Positions 44,380-55,800 of a stretch of 64,000 bases of DNA are shown here, in pieces (the first letter of the stretch is position 1; each line of letters opens with the position of its first letter). The stretch is from Bimastos eiseni (lineage: Eukaryota > Annelida > Clitellata > Crassiclitellata > Lumbricidae): positions 17,131,611 through 17,195,610 of the forward strand of contig OY365807.1 in the NCBI GenBank assembly GCA_959347315.1, written 5' to 3'. Both the position numbers and the translations under genes were made by a program. The notes below the pieces were generated by a model. The model was not told the origin of the DNA. It did not search any database and worked only from the letters and a program-made list of their open reading frames with translations.

Positions 44380-44440
44380 CTCGTGAATAAACTGCATGGT
44401 GCTCTATAGCTGTCGAGTGGCGCTTGAGAAATGCAGATCT
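44380..44440 (+). repeat. Dispersed repeat family R1, copy 4
   Basis: Reads cgctcgtgaataaactgcat, then ggtgctctatagct and gagtggcgcttgagaa. Confidence 0.5.
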
Positions 44441-45109
44441 ATCTATGGCGAATTAATTTTAAAACATTAAAAATATTTGGCTGCTATGGATTTCCCGCAT
44501 CAGACATTCAGTTTTGACGAGATAGGCCTATAAGGAAATTTTTATTTGCATCGATTGTTGAACATTGGTCTGCTTAGGGTTTGCTCCAAAAGAACTCCGT
44601 CAGTTTACTCATCCCCAGGGTTTAAAGTGGGTGGGAACGCGTTGGAACGTCATTCCCCACTGCTCTCTAAATCGTGTGTCTGCGTTCCCACTGCTTGACA
44701 ATGCAATGGAACCCTCGGAACGCATGTGTTCCAATATAACTCTTCTTCGTAACGTCCGTTCGGTAAACTCCGCCACTGGTAGTACTCGGCCAGTGCCAGT
44801 CCCAATTAAGCCTGGATAAAGGAGGAGGGCGACGCTAATGGTCTTTGTTACCACACAGTGTCGTTAAACTGCCAACAACCACCATCTCCGTTCGGTTTCG
44901 ACAACTAAGTCGTGACTCTTACTTAGAATTACTTATTACAGTGTGTTTGCTGTCCGCTTGTAAGCAGCCTTACGCTAACGATACGTACAAGGCCTAAAAC
45001 CGGGCGTGTTAACGGATCACTATAATAATGGGGAGGGCAGGGAATGATGAGGAGTGGTGGAGAACGGAAGATGGGTTAGGATTAGAATGGAGGGAAGGGC
45101 TAATGAGAA

Positions 45110-45235
45110 TAGGGTGCCAACTCTGAGCAAGCCAATTCCGGGACACTTCTCATTTTCCACTACGGTGCATATATGGTTTCCAACTGTGAATAAACCCATT
45201 CCGGGACATTTCATAGTTCCCACTATGATGAATGA
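45110..45235. repeat. Two imperfect copies of a sequence of about 63 bp
   Basis: ccaattccgggacacttctc ... ccactacgg and cccattccgggacatttcat ... cccactatg, in direct orientation. Related ccattccggga text recurs at about 45557. Confidence 0.55.
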
Positions 45236-45667
45236 CAAACCTCAAAAAGCCAACACCGCGAAGTTTTCTGCAGTCCGCTAGGGTTATCAAATTACAAATT
45301 TCGACTGTTGTTCGAGACTTCGAGACTTTCGAGTCCTTACTCGAATGTCACGATTAGCCGAAACTCTTAATTTTAATGATTACGCCTATGAAATTTGATA
45401 ATTAAGATGTTGTATTACAGTATTGCTCAATTCATGTTGCTTGGATTTGGATAATGTTATTGAATCGCACAAATCTGTTGTAATTACTTAGGCCCACCAT
45501 TTCCTGGATTTCGGAACAAATTTGGCATTGCCCGGGACATGGGACGGCCTGGGTCCATTCCGGGACTGTCCCGGCCATTCCTGGATGATTGGCTACCCTA
45601 AATGAGGATGGGAGTAATAAGCGAGAAGCTTGCATGGAAATGGGAAGAAGTGTTTAATCGGAGAGTT

Positions 45668-45753
45668 AGGGCCCCGTGGTTTATGCGATTCTGCGATTTC
45701 GCATATTTTCGCATAATTTACGAAAATTTTTCGCATAATCCACGGGGGCCTAC
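45668..45753. mobile_element. Mini fold-back element
   Basis: gggccccgtggtttatgcga and the complemented gggcccccgtggattatgcg form inverted ends around an AT-rich core with two further cgcata words. Confidence 0.5.
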
Positions 45754-45931
45754 GTGTACGGAGAGGATGGGCAGGTGAGGATTGAATGAGAGAAAGGTGG
45801 AGGAAAATTGTAAGGGTAGCGAAGGGGAGGAGGGAAAGATGAAGGGATTAGCATGGGAATTGAATGCTAATAGAATGGATAGTGATAGACAACGGAAGGA
45901 GAGGATCCATGAGAACAGAAAGAAAGAGGGG

Positions 45932-46055
45932 ACGAGGAAGAGGCAGATGGTCGTAGATGGTGAAAGGGAGTGGAAGTTGAAGGGCATTGGCAGAAGTGTT
46001 GGCCTACTATCTCTGAAGTCAGGTAGGCCCTACGGTGGCCATCACATATTGCAAT
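45932..46055 (+). repeat. Direct duplication, copy 1
   Basis: gacgaggaagaggcagatgg, then the block from about 45985 (ggcagaagtgttggcctact) to tcacatattgca. It matches 46735-46877 nearly exactly. Confidence 0.85.
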
Positions 46056-46734
46056 GTATTGTATTTACTACTTAAATCTCTTTATTTATATAGCGCCTCT
46101 CTCAGCGCACACCAATCGCTTCCAGATAAAAGAAATTCGTCTTGAGAAAGGACGAAAACAGGCACTATGTTGTAACCCACGCAATAACTCTGCAGAATAA
46201 AGTTCTTCTAGTATTAATTTCAGCACCGCTATCTTTGTCCATCAATGATTATTTTTGAACAGAAAAAGTGAAGCTTTCTCAAAACAAGAAATTGAAACGC
46301 CAAAACTGAAGTTTTGCAAAAGTCGGGAGCTGGAGAACCGCTACACATTCCTCCTCAAATGCAATTGTGCATTTACTGGACCATAGGACCTATCCTCAAA
46401 ATGTGTACTATCAACCCGTCCACTTCCAACCTTGTTATAATACGCGTTCCACTACTTAGGTAGTATCCTATCAATACCTCCTCAAATAAAGGTGTCTAAA
46501 AGTATAACTACCTTAATCAACTGTCAGCTGCACCTTATTTTTGGCAATCAATTATTGGACTTAAAGGAAAGTAATTTTATTTACTCACTAAATAGCAGTG
46601 TTAAATGGTAAATAAGCTAAAGTAATAATAGCAATCATAATTATTATTGTAAATTCAATAATAACATGTACGATGCCACCTAGCGATTCGTTTGAGCGAC
46701 ACCTCTCAAAGGAGTGTACAAGGAAGAGGCAGAT

Positions 46735-46877
46735 GGAGGGGACGAGGAAGAGGCAGATGGAGGGGACGAGGAAGAGGCAGATGGTGATAGATGATGAAAG
46801 GGAGGGGCGTTGGCAGAAGTGTTGGCCTACTATCTCTGAAGTCAGGTAGGCCCTACGGTGGCCATCACATATTGCAT
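46735..46877 (+). repeat. Direct duplication, copy 2
   Basis: Same blocks as copy 1, preceded by three short tandem copies of gaggggacgaggaagaggcag. The intervening 680 bp are unique and AT-rich. Confidence 0.85.
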
Positions 46878-47938
46878 TGCGGCGCGGCGTAATCGGCGCA
46901 GTGTTCTATAAGTCTTAGCATACTTGCATCAAAAGTTGTTCGGCAAGGTAACTTGCGTTTTAATAATATGCATATTCTACATTATCTTTTCCTGTTGTCT
47001 GATCTCACATTTTTTCAAGAGAAACAATTATTCGCAGCAACTCAAAACCGACGTTTGCGAACAAAAAGCTACAAGTAATAATTAGGCCTACATTTCCCTT
47101 ATCAAAGCACAGTAGTAGTCGGTTCAACTTATAGCAACTTACGGTACGTCGGTACGAGCAGCGGCAACAACAAACAGTAGGACAATGAAGGACTAAGAAC
47201 ATGAGAAAGAAGGGGGAAGAAGAAGGAAATGAAAAGGAGCACTTCCTTAAGCAATCCCTGATGCAGCCATGAATATGAAACATTAGACCAACTACGTCTG
47301 CTTCTATACCTCAGCATTTGATAACGAGTGTCCACCAGTCCTCTCCCCGACATTTATAATCTGTGATAAGTAACTAAGGAACTGCATTTAAGAAGATACG
47401 GTAGCGATTAGATGACAGCGAATCAATTTATTGATCGAAACCAATGTATGTAGACCTATGAGTGATAACGATCAATAAAGCGTATTATATAATACATGTA
47501 TCTCACAAGGTCGTTTTCTCTACCAAGCCATATATTAAGAAGAGGAGAAAAGGACCAGTCCCTCAAACGAGATTGGAGTATAAAGTGTTACCGACTTCAT
47601 TATCTTAGCCTCAGCGTATACGATGGTGGCCTGGGTGGGTGGCGCCCGCTGATTTGATCCCAGAACACTCGAATGACAGTCCAGTAATTAGGCCTACACT
47701 ATCGAGCTTATGATGCATGTTAAATGTCATTTGAATCTAGTCTTAGTATTACATTAGGCATATGAATGCACAATGTGCAACAGATTATGTCTCCAATTAT
47801 TAATACAAACAATTAATAACGTGAGTAAGTAATTGGTACTTACACATTTTCATAAACTTGTTTGTCATCCACCATTATGATGTGTGAATAAGCCTACTTG
47901 AAATAATCCAGGCAGTCGCTTACACGGCTAAGACGGTG
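46878..47938. other. Intergenic, no gene seen
   Basis: AT-rich sequence with small frames of no recognisable content. Confidence 0.45.
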
Positions 47939-48598
47939 CTATAGTAGCACGCAAGCGAAATTATTATTGTCGTATTGTGGCGTACACCGTTCGGACGCTA
48001 CCAGGTCGCGCAACGGTGTCGGCTCCAGCCCTCTTCTGTGTCTGGAGCCACTCGAGTCACTTCTAAGTCGATTTTTAGCATAGCCTGACCGTTCTCCATC
48101 TCTGCCTATCGTAGCAGTGACTGTCAGAGGAGAATCGGGGTTGACCGTTTCTCTAAAAGAGGCAACAGTATATGACTCTGTCTCGGGATCAGACTCTATC
48201 ACTTCCGCGGTCGCCGGATGGGCAACGTCCTGAGGATGGCCTTTATTCAGAACAGGGTTCGCTCTTTTACCGACCGGAGTCTTCCCTTTCTTGTTTACTC
48301 GCTTAGAGACGGTTTTCCTCTTTCTCTCTACCTGACCTGAGCTTCGTCGTATCATTCTACATCTCGTGACTCTTGAACAATCGCCAACAGGGGGCATCAA
48401 ACGTTCTCCCTGTTCCGGAGAGCAGAAATATTTGTAACAAGTCCCTTCGTCACTTTGCCGTAGGCAATGCTGGCCACTGATCTTAACGTCGCCTTTTCCC
48501 AGACACTTATCCACCGGAAATCGCACCTTCCACTCTTCATGTACCTCTCGCTCCATGTCCGTGTGTGGCATACCGGCCTCACACGTGTAAATTATCAT
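47939..48598 (-). CDS. Unrecognised 219-codon ORF, Cys-rich start, basic middle, CVLL end
   Basis: I do not recognise this protein. The first 80 residues hold about seven cysteines (TCEAG, DKCLGK, QHCLRQ, GTCYKYFC, GDCSRVTRC), reminiscent of small secreted disulphide domains. A Lys/Arg-rich stretch (RKRKTVSKRVNKKGK) and a polar, probably disordered tail follow. The last four residues, CVLL, would fit a C-terminal prenylation box, at odds with a secreted fold. The frame extends a few codons upstream of the Met to an acceptor-like gcag, so it may be an exon rather than a whole gene. It may also belong to the repeat-rich block next to it. Its length and GC content make chance less likely but do not prove coding. 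Confidence 0.35.
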   Translation of the reverse strand: MIIYTCEAGMPHTDMEREVHEEWKVRFPVDKCLGKGDVKISGQHCLRQSDEGTCYKYFCSPEQGERLMPPVGDCSRVTRCRMIRRSSGQVERKRKTVSKRVNKKGKTPVGKRANPVLNKGHPQDVAHPATAEVIESDPETESYTVASFRETVNPDSPLTVTATIGRDGERSGYAKNRLRSDSSGSRHRRGLEPTPLRDLVASERCTPQYDNNNFACVLL

Positions 48599-48676
48599 GC
48601 ACCACGATTTACCGTCCTCTGCGTTTTGCAGTTATCCACCAATACCGTAACATATACTGAGACTTCGGGAAAACCC

Positions 48677-49110
48677 GGGGAGTATCTATGACCACGTTAG
48701 GTAGCCAAGAAGAATATTTTTCGAAAAACCGTAATACAATCAAGAAGAGATATCGCGGGAAAACCGCAATTAAAGATACTGCGTTCAGACACACAAGTAA
48801 AGATATCGCGGGGAAACCGCGAGTAAAGATATTGTTGCGATCAGACACGCAAGTCAAGAAACCACGGAAGACCGCGGGAGTAAGTATGACCACGTTAGGT
48901 AGCCAACAAGAATATTTGTCGAAAGACCGTAAGACCGCGAATAAAGATATTTCGAATCAGACGCGCGAGTAAAGATATTGCGATTAGACACGTAAATAAA
49001 GAAACCACGGAAGACCGCGGGAGTAAGTATGACCACGTTAGGTAGCCAAGTATATATATTACAGGGAGTAAGTATGACCACGTTAGGTAGCCAAGTATAT
49101 ATATTACAGG
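48677..49110. repeat. Complex repeats with the word tatgaccacgttaggtagcc
   Basis: The 20-base word occurs at about 48687, 48886, 49028 and 49074. Between the copies are modules of aaagatattgcg, agacacgcaagt and accgcgggagta in varied order. Confidence 0.85.
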
Positions 49111-49210
49111 GGAAAAGAAGATGAGGCAACAGCCGCAATTATTGAGGTCTTCGGCACCAGTCACGACCGTTTCTTGTAATCGTCGTAAGCACCAAGGGGG
49201 TCACCCTCCC

Positions 49211-49418
49211 CGTATTTATCGAACGTATTCAATGGGAAACTTTCCCCGTATTTATCGAACGTATTCAATGGGAAACTTTCCCCGTATTTATCGAACGTAT
49301 TCAATGGGAAACTTTCCCTGTATTTATCGAACGTATTCAATGGGAAACTTTCCCCGTATTTATCGAACGTATTCAATGGGAAACTTTCCCTGTATTTATC
49401 GAACGTATTACCGGCCTC
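49211..49418. repeat. 36-bp tandem repeat, about 5.5 copies
   Basis: Unit starts cgtatttatcgaacgtattc at 49211, 49247, 49283, 49319, 49355 and 49391. Being a multiple of three it keeps a 12-residue periodic frame open. Confidence 0.95.
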
Positions 49419-49486
49419 TCTTTCGGTCTGTACGGTTGCTACTACGGGAATCTAGCCGGCTTGTATTTCTAGCGGCCACCCTAATT

Positions 49487-49720
49487 TTCTCGGTCTCGGC
49501 CACCCGGAACTTTTGCGTATCCGACAACCTGCTGGAAAACGCGAGGATTAACTATGACCGTTCTAGGTAGCCAACATTTATATTTCTTGGTTACCAAAAC
49601 TTTCTCAGACTCGGCCACCCGAAACTTTTGCGTATCCGACAACCTGCTGGAAAACGCGAGGATTAACTATGACCGATCTAGGTAGCCAACATTTATATTT
49701 CTTGGTTACCAAAACTTTCT
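49487..49720. repeat. 115-bp tandem duplication
   Basis: gtatccgacaacctgctgga begins at 49517 and 49632. Each copy includes a variant of the tatgaccNNNctaggtagcc word. Confidence 0.9.
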
Positions 49721-49762
49721 CACGGTCTGCGCGGTCGGGGATTTTTCCCAGTCTATATATCT

Positions 49763-50000
49763 GTCGGCCGCCGATGCCTCTCTCGGTATATGCGGTCGGT
49801 CCCTTCCGGGACTCACCCAGTCTGTCTCACTGTCGGCCGCCGAGGCCTCTCTCGGTATATGCGGTCGGTCCCTTCTGGGACTCACCCAGTCTGTCTCACT
49901 GTCGGCCGCCGAGGCCTCTCTCGGTATATGCGGTCGGTCCCTTCTGGGACTCACCCAGTCGGTCTCACTGTCGGCCGCCGAGGCCTCTCTTGGTATATGC
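49763..50000. repeat. 69-bp tandem repeat, about 3.5 copies
   Basis: gtcggccgccgaggcctctc begins at 49763, 49832, 49901 and 49970. The unit is a multiple of three, giving a 23-residue periodic frame. Confidence 0.95.
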
Positions 50001-50984
50001 GAACGGCTAACCCGGGCTTTACCCGGTCTTTACACAGACCTGTGATTTATTTATTTCACTGTCGGACCTTCCCGAGGAAGCAACCTCACGATCGGCTGCA
50101 GACTTTCTCGCGATCGATAACAGGGTGGGGCCCCAGCCCTATCAGATCGGCAGAGTCGGTCTCAACACCAGACGCTCGGCTGTAGCTCGGACTAGTTTTT
50201 GGACGCCCTCTCGTCCGCAACTATATTTTCTCGCAACTTGCCGTGAACCAAGCTTTGAACGAACGCTCACCGACCACACGGGTGTGCGGTATTAATCGCT
50301 AACCAAAGAATTCAATGCACCGTATATGCAGAGCAGTCGTCACCACTCTACAATATAAGCGACGCACCGCATGTCAGGCTATACTCAACCCGATTCATGC
50401 GTCTGCACGCTATGCACAGAACTACAAACCGCCGATCGGTCTTCCCTCCAATACCAACACTGTAAGAAAATGTACGTAAATTAAGCGCTATGGCGAGCCG
50501 ATTAATTACGAACAAATTCTTTAATCCAAGCCTTGTGGCCTGTCCGCCACAGTATAATAATCTGTAAAACTTTTAGTGATCGCCCTAACACTGGCGGCTA
50601 TGGCAAATTTCCTATGTATTGAGGAGTCGATGTCGATGGTTGGACAGCAGTGCAGTTGCAATTTCCTACTGCCACCCAAGGCAGAGTGGATCATTATTTG
50701 TTCAGGTGCTGCAGCAGCAGCCGCTAATTGACTGGTTTTGAAAGTCCTCTTCAGAATCCTATGAAATGTATCTGTTTAAACAGCGTATGAAGAAAATCAG
50801 ACTGTTGTGGGCCTACGCGTAACGTAGGACAGCACAGCACAGTAGGACAGCTTTACGGACAGCAAGAACATCGACTTGTGTGAAAACGCTAAGCGGCTGT
50901 GCACAGACGACGGAACACATTATCCAGGGGTCAGTGACTGAACTTTACTAATGGAACTCTGAGTTGATATCTATAATGGAATAA

Positions 50985-51100
50985 TGAATGGAACATATGA
51001 AAGAGGAAGACCAAGAGAATGGCAGATGCCTTTGAAGAATGGGGTGTAACAAGTCTCCACAAGTTTAATGACGGTGTGGAGAGAAGTGCTTAGAAAGACA
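50985..51100 (+). mobile_element. Possible LINE C-terminal scrap
   Basis: Frames give GTYERGRPREWQ then EWGVTSLHKF, resembling the basic R-R-G-R-P-R-x-R-W motif and following D/E-W segment at the end of many LINE ORF2 proteins. Frame change and stops present. Confidence 0.35.
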
Positions 51101-51304
51101 TCAGAAACAAGTCTACGGGCGATGAGTCCATGGTTGTTGATTGATTGAACATGTGCTAAGTTCACGAAGGTCACGGACAGACGGTTTATGTGGGCATATA
51201 TATAACTATGCGAATATATATGTGCGTATGTCAATGTGGATGTGTATATAGTGTATAATGTGTGTGTGCATGCGTGTTTGTGTGACTGTGAACAGTGAAC
51301 ACAT

Positions 51305-51420
51305 CAGCGTGGGTTTGGCGGCGCGCCGGCAAATTGTCGGCGGCGGCGACGGCGCACCGAGCCCGAGAAATCGGCGACGGCGGCGGCCACGAAATGTCGG
51401 CGGCGCGGCCGGCGTGAAGC
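51305..51420. repeat. GC-rich cggcgg patch
   Basis: About 115 bp dominated by cggcggcgg/ccggc words with three aaatngtcggcggcg cores. It stands out sharply from the AT-rich flanks. Probably a repeat rather than a CpG island, since no gene start is visible beside it. Confidence 0.5.
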
Positions 51421-51884
51421 TTTACTTTCACTAGGCCTATCCTATGCTACCTTCCACTCGATCACGACTGAAACTGAACTCTTCAAGGTACGTGTCCTAT
51501 GATCCCTATCCAGATTATACTTTAGCGCCACCACATGACCACCCTCACCACCGACTACTACGGTACCGTACGTAGGCCTACGTAGGCCTATACGATGCTG
51601 TCTCCACGATCGACCTAGCTGGGCCACCTGGCACCGGAAATATACGAGAAGATTGGGTATTTCGGACTTGATTTGGTATAGCGTCTTTGTTTAAGCTGGT
51701 CTCCCTGACGTGGCTTTTGTGGGAGCTGAGAAATTTTCGAAGATTTTACATTACATTTACATTTGCATTACAATTCTTTATAATATTCGAACGAGTCACA
51801 TGCAGTAATGTGATAGCCTACTGGCCGAATGGTCTAACCAGCCGGCTATTTTGCTTATCAAGATTACATGATAGTCAAGCTGGT

Positions 51885-51940
51885 GAATAAGCCGGTGCTC
51901 CACGCTTGACTTTCGAATGGTGCTTTAAAAGTTTAGAGCT
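51885..51940 (+). repeat. Dispersed repeat family R1, copy 5
   Basis: Reads ggtgaataagccggtgctcc, then acgcttgactttcgaatggt, then gctttaaaag. Confidence 0.55.
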
Positions 51941-52806
51941 TAATTACGACTTCAGTTAGAAAACTTTATTTGATTAGTTCCGTGGTGAGGAGTCTGATGA
52001 CATTCCGTGATAAATTTGAAATCTCTATGTGCAATGTTTAGTCCGTGTTTCAGCGTTGTCGCTGATCAAATCAAAATAGCCAAAAATTACTCGCGACACA
52101 AAACGATAAAAATTCAGGTGCACAGACTCTTTCGTGGAAATTATTGCAATGATTTGAATTTGTTTTACCCAGCATATTTGATCCGTGAACGACAGGTACT
52201 TCTATTTCATTCGCTCAATGTTTATGTCAGTGCGTGGGAATCATAGCAAAAAATGTAAATGTTTCGCGTCTCTCTACAGCCGCCGTATGTATGGCATTCG
52301 ATCGGGTGAGGTCCTTCACCACCGCTCGTCAGTTTGAATGAACTACACGCCATTTTCAGTCCCCATGCAAGGACCGCCCTAGCCCAAGATTTTTATATCT
52401 GAAATAAGCCAGCATCTGGAAGCGAACCGCGGTCCGTATGTGCTCTTTTGCAGAGAAGCATGAGACACGGCCTACGCTTTTGACAGTATAGCTAACTGGG
52501 CCAGTATCGGAATCGATAATATGACTTCTGTCGCGCATGCGTCTCAGAGAACGGTAGTCGGTTAGTGGTTGGAGATGAAAATGCAATAAGAGTGCAATGA
52601 AAATGATATATAAATGTTACGTAAAAGCAAAGTTTAAGATAACGATCACAGTTGTGGTTTTGTACGACTTATGTGTTGATAAAATCAGACACAATATTTA
52701 TTGTATTACATTTATTAATGCATATTTGTCTGTACTATTCTGCATGTTTTATTTGCTATTAAATATTTTTACTACATGACGTAATTAATTTCAGCTGTAG
52801 ACGATA

Positions 52807-52888
52807 ATGGCATCAGAATTGACCAAGTCTAAACAAACCAAGCATCATGGAATGGACTTTCAAGCCAGTGTTAGGACGATTGACTCTG
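52807..52888 (+). CDS. PIP5K1: PIP5K candidate first coding exon
   Basis: An acceptor-like atttcag just upstream (52794), then ATG, 27 codons and donor tctg|gtgaga in phase 1. The residues ([10 protein letters not shown]...) are polar, like variable kinase N-termini. Joining to the next exon in frame needs acceptor cgag|ag at 55270 rather than the stronger acag at 55265, or a missed exon, so this remains uncertain. Confidence 0.4.
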
Positions 52889-55800
52889 GTGAGAAGTTGC
52901 CAGCTTATCTACATCGAATCTTTTTGGGATTAATTTATCAGTTACATTATTTCAGCTTTCCTCTGCCACTAATTCCTTCCCTGAGTAATTGCCACTGATT
53001 CAAGTTTGACATTTGGCTCAGTATAATTATCATTACTTATTATTTTTACCCTAGGTAAGCGTAATCCGTCATGAATCGACGGATTTCGCTTTCCTTGTTA
53101 TTATTGCGTTGTTATTATTATTTTGATTATTAATCTGTTATTGTTGCTATATATTGTTTTATGATGAAAGCTGTTCAACCTATTTAATGACTTGTCAGTC
53201 GCATATATTGCGTCTGCAATGCAAGGAACCCTAGCACTTTTTTACACGTGTTTGTTTTCTCCATCCCATATCGATATCAGTGTAGGCTTTTGCTCCTCAA
53301 CTGTTAGCCATGATCCATGTTTAATTTTAGAGTCTGATTGGAGGACCAAACGTCTTAATATTGAGGTATGTGTTTAAAATTTTTGAAAGTCTCTTCTTTG
53401 AAAGTCTCTACTATGGGTGCTGTGTATTAATTTATTCTGCACAGATGCTTTATTTGCAGATTATGTGTGATTAGGATTCTTTGAAAATTGTGCAGTTTGG
53501 TAAGATGTAAAACATTTTTTGTATGTCTGTGCCAATTCACTGGAATGCCATTCAAAAGAGAAATCTTTTGTTGTCATGTTTTTTATTGGCATGTTTTTGT
53601 CTTTTATTGTTCTGCCAAAACATATGTATGCTACTGTTATGTCAGGCATTCGTATGCTATTATCATCTCTTTGTTTTTATTGACATGTGTTTTCTTTATT
53701 AACATGTTTTTGTCTTTGCTGTCATGTGTTTTGTCTTTTATTGTCATATTTTTGTCTTTTATTAACATTTTTATAATTAAAGTATCCAAATTGAATTTGG
53801 CTTCAGATTGTGTCAATATTCATTAGTATTTCAGCTATTGAAGGTTCCATGTAAGGACCCCAGACAAGGTCTGGCAGATTTCTCTCATGCCTAAGATTTG
53901 GATTTACAGACCATTCATGCACATGGTACCTGTTAGGGCATAACCGAGTAGACAGTTTCCACCGAATCCGAGTATTTGGATGCACTATTTGCCGAATCCG
54001 GGTACGAACCGAATAGTAGCGACAAATCTGACCAGCGAGTACCATCCGTAGGCAAAGCATAGTTAACCTGCCACGTGCACTGGTACGAAGAACCATCTAT
54101 TGTCAATGCAAAGTTTATGGCAATATCCTTCATATAGCGTATCGTCGCACTCTAGGCTATAACAATTTATTATTTGATAACTTTATTTGTGAAATAATGT
54201 AAAACCTTGTTATAGAATTTGAAATATGAAGTTATCAACTATGTCTTTACTCTATAATGTTTGCCAGAAAGTGGGTGGGACCAATTCTAGCGGCAAAATT
54301 ACGGATTTGGTTGCCATTCCTGGGGAATGCAACCAAAAGAAATTAAAATATATTAATATACATGATTATTTTAAAGAAAATTCAATGGAATGTTAAATTC
54401 TTGTTTAGTTAATCAATAACTTATTAGTAAGTCTGTTATTTGATGAAAAAATATTGTTTTATTGAAAAAAAATTCTAAAAAAAAGTTATTTTTAGCTATT
54501 TGCGGGTGTAATATTTGCCGAGGCGAATACTTCCGAATAACCAATATTCGGCCGAGGCGAATGTCCGAGGCGATTTCCAGTTATGCCCTAGTACCTGTGA
54601 CAAAAGAAGAACAGTCTTGTGAGCTAGCTTCAGAGGCAGTTATGGGGGACATGTTAGCGACTTTATATTCTCTGTCTTCGCATATTAGGATGGGTGGGTG
54701 GCCAGTCCTCTCCCTCATCGATGGTGGTGGGAGGATGGGAATGTTTATTATATTCTAAATTAAGTATCGCTGAGTTGGCTAGGAGGATGAAAGTGGAGCA
54801 GAGAATCTCAAACTTCTTCCCTTGCACACAGTGGGTAAATATGCAATAAATAACAGAAGACCATTAAAATACGGCCAATTTAGAACATAGGAAGAAGAAT
54901 AGTTCTGAAGCTAGACTTATTGCATCTATGGGTATGAAGTTTTAATTTCATTTTTTTTACCTTGCTGTATATATATATATATACGTATGTATATGTATAT
55001 ATATATATATATACATATAGCATTGGTATATGACACCAGCTGATCAGTCATTGTTGTAGGATCTTCCCACCAAAGTGTACAATCAGTGTACTCATTATAG
55101 ATATGGTGGCACTGATGAAGGAGAAGCTTTGAAAGAAATTTCTGCGCTGGTTGGTATGTAAATCGCCGACATCTTGGTTGTCAGCTCAGCCTGCTAGCCA
55201 CTTATTTTATAGTTATTTTGGTTTTGGTCTCTATTGTTTCTAGCGGTGTGTATGTTTTATACAGCGAGAGGCTCGCAGCTCACTGACTGGATCCGTCATT
55301 CAGAGGTCTGGTAGCAAACCAGATGGAACTCCTGGTCATGACCGTCTGCGCAAGATCGGTCATCGAAGGGTGGACGAAGCTGGACAAGTGACTTACAAGA
55401 AGGTGCACTGTTCAGAGTGATCTCTTGACCTCTTATCTCAAATTTATAGAGCCCCAACAGAATCAGTCGATAGTCGTGTCAGAATAAAGCCACTTTCAAT
55501 AATTGTAGATGAGGCTGCTTGTAATAAGATCCTGGCTTGAGACTGAATGAAATTTGAGATTCATTTTCCTGTGTTATATCAGTGTATTTACTGCGATGAC
55601 GCATATCATAATGAGTTTATTTTGCGTTTATTTTTTCCAGGCCTTGATACAGATCTAACGGTTGAGTTCAGCATCATCTGTATGATTTCTTGTAGAAATC
55701 GACGACTGAGTTGATGGCTGCCGTTCAGCTTGGTATTGGTCAGAGCATCACCAATCTGGCAAGTCGACCTAAGCGTGACCTTCTGCTGCAAGACTTCTCT

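Noticed and set aside
49211..50000. CRISPR-like array, because of regularly spaced repeats
   Set aside because: Units are contiguous tandem copies without unique spacers, in an animal genome.
55061..55152. A GT-AG-bounded open segment ([16 protein letters not shown]...) as a PIP5K exon
   Set aside because: After the candidate first exon its frame would hit a TAG, and it does not resemble the family. It could be an untranslated or alternative exon, but I cannot support it.
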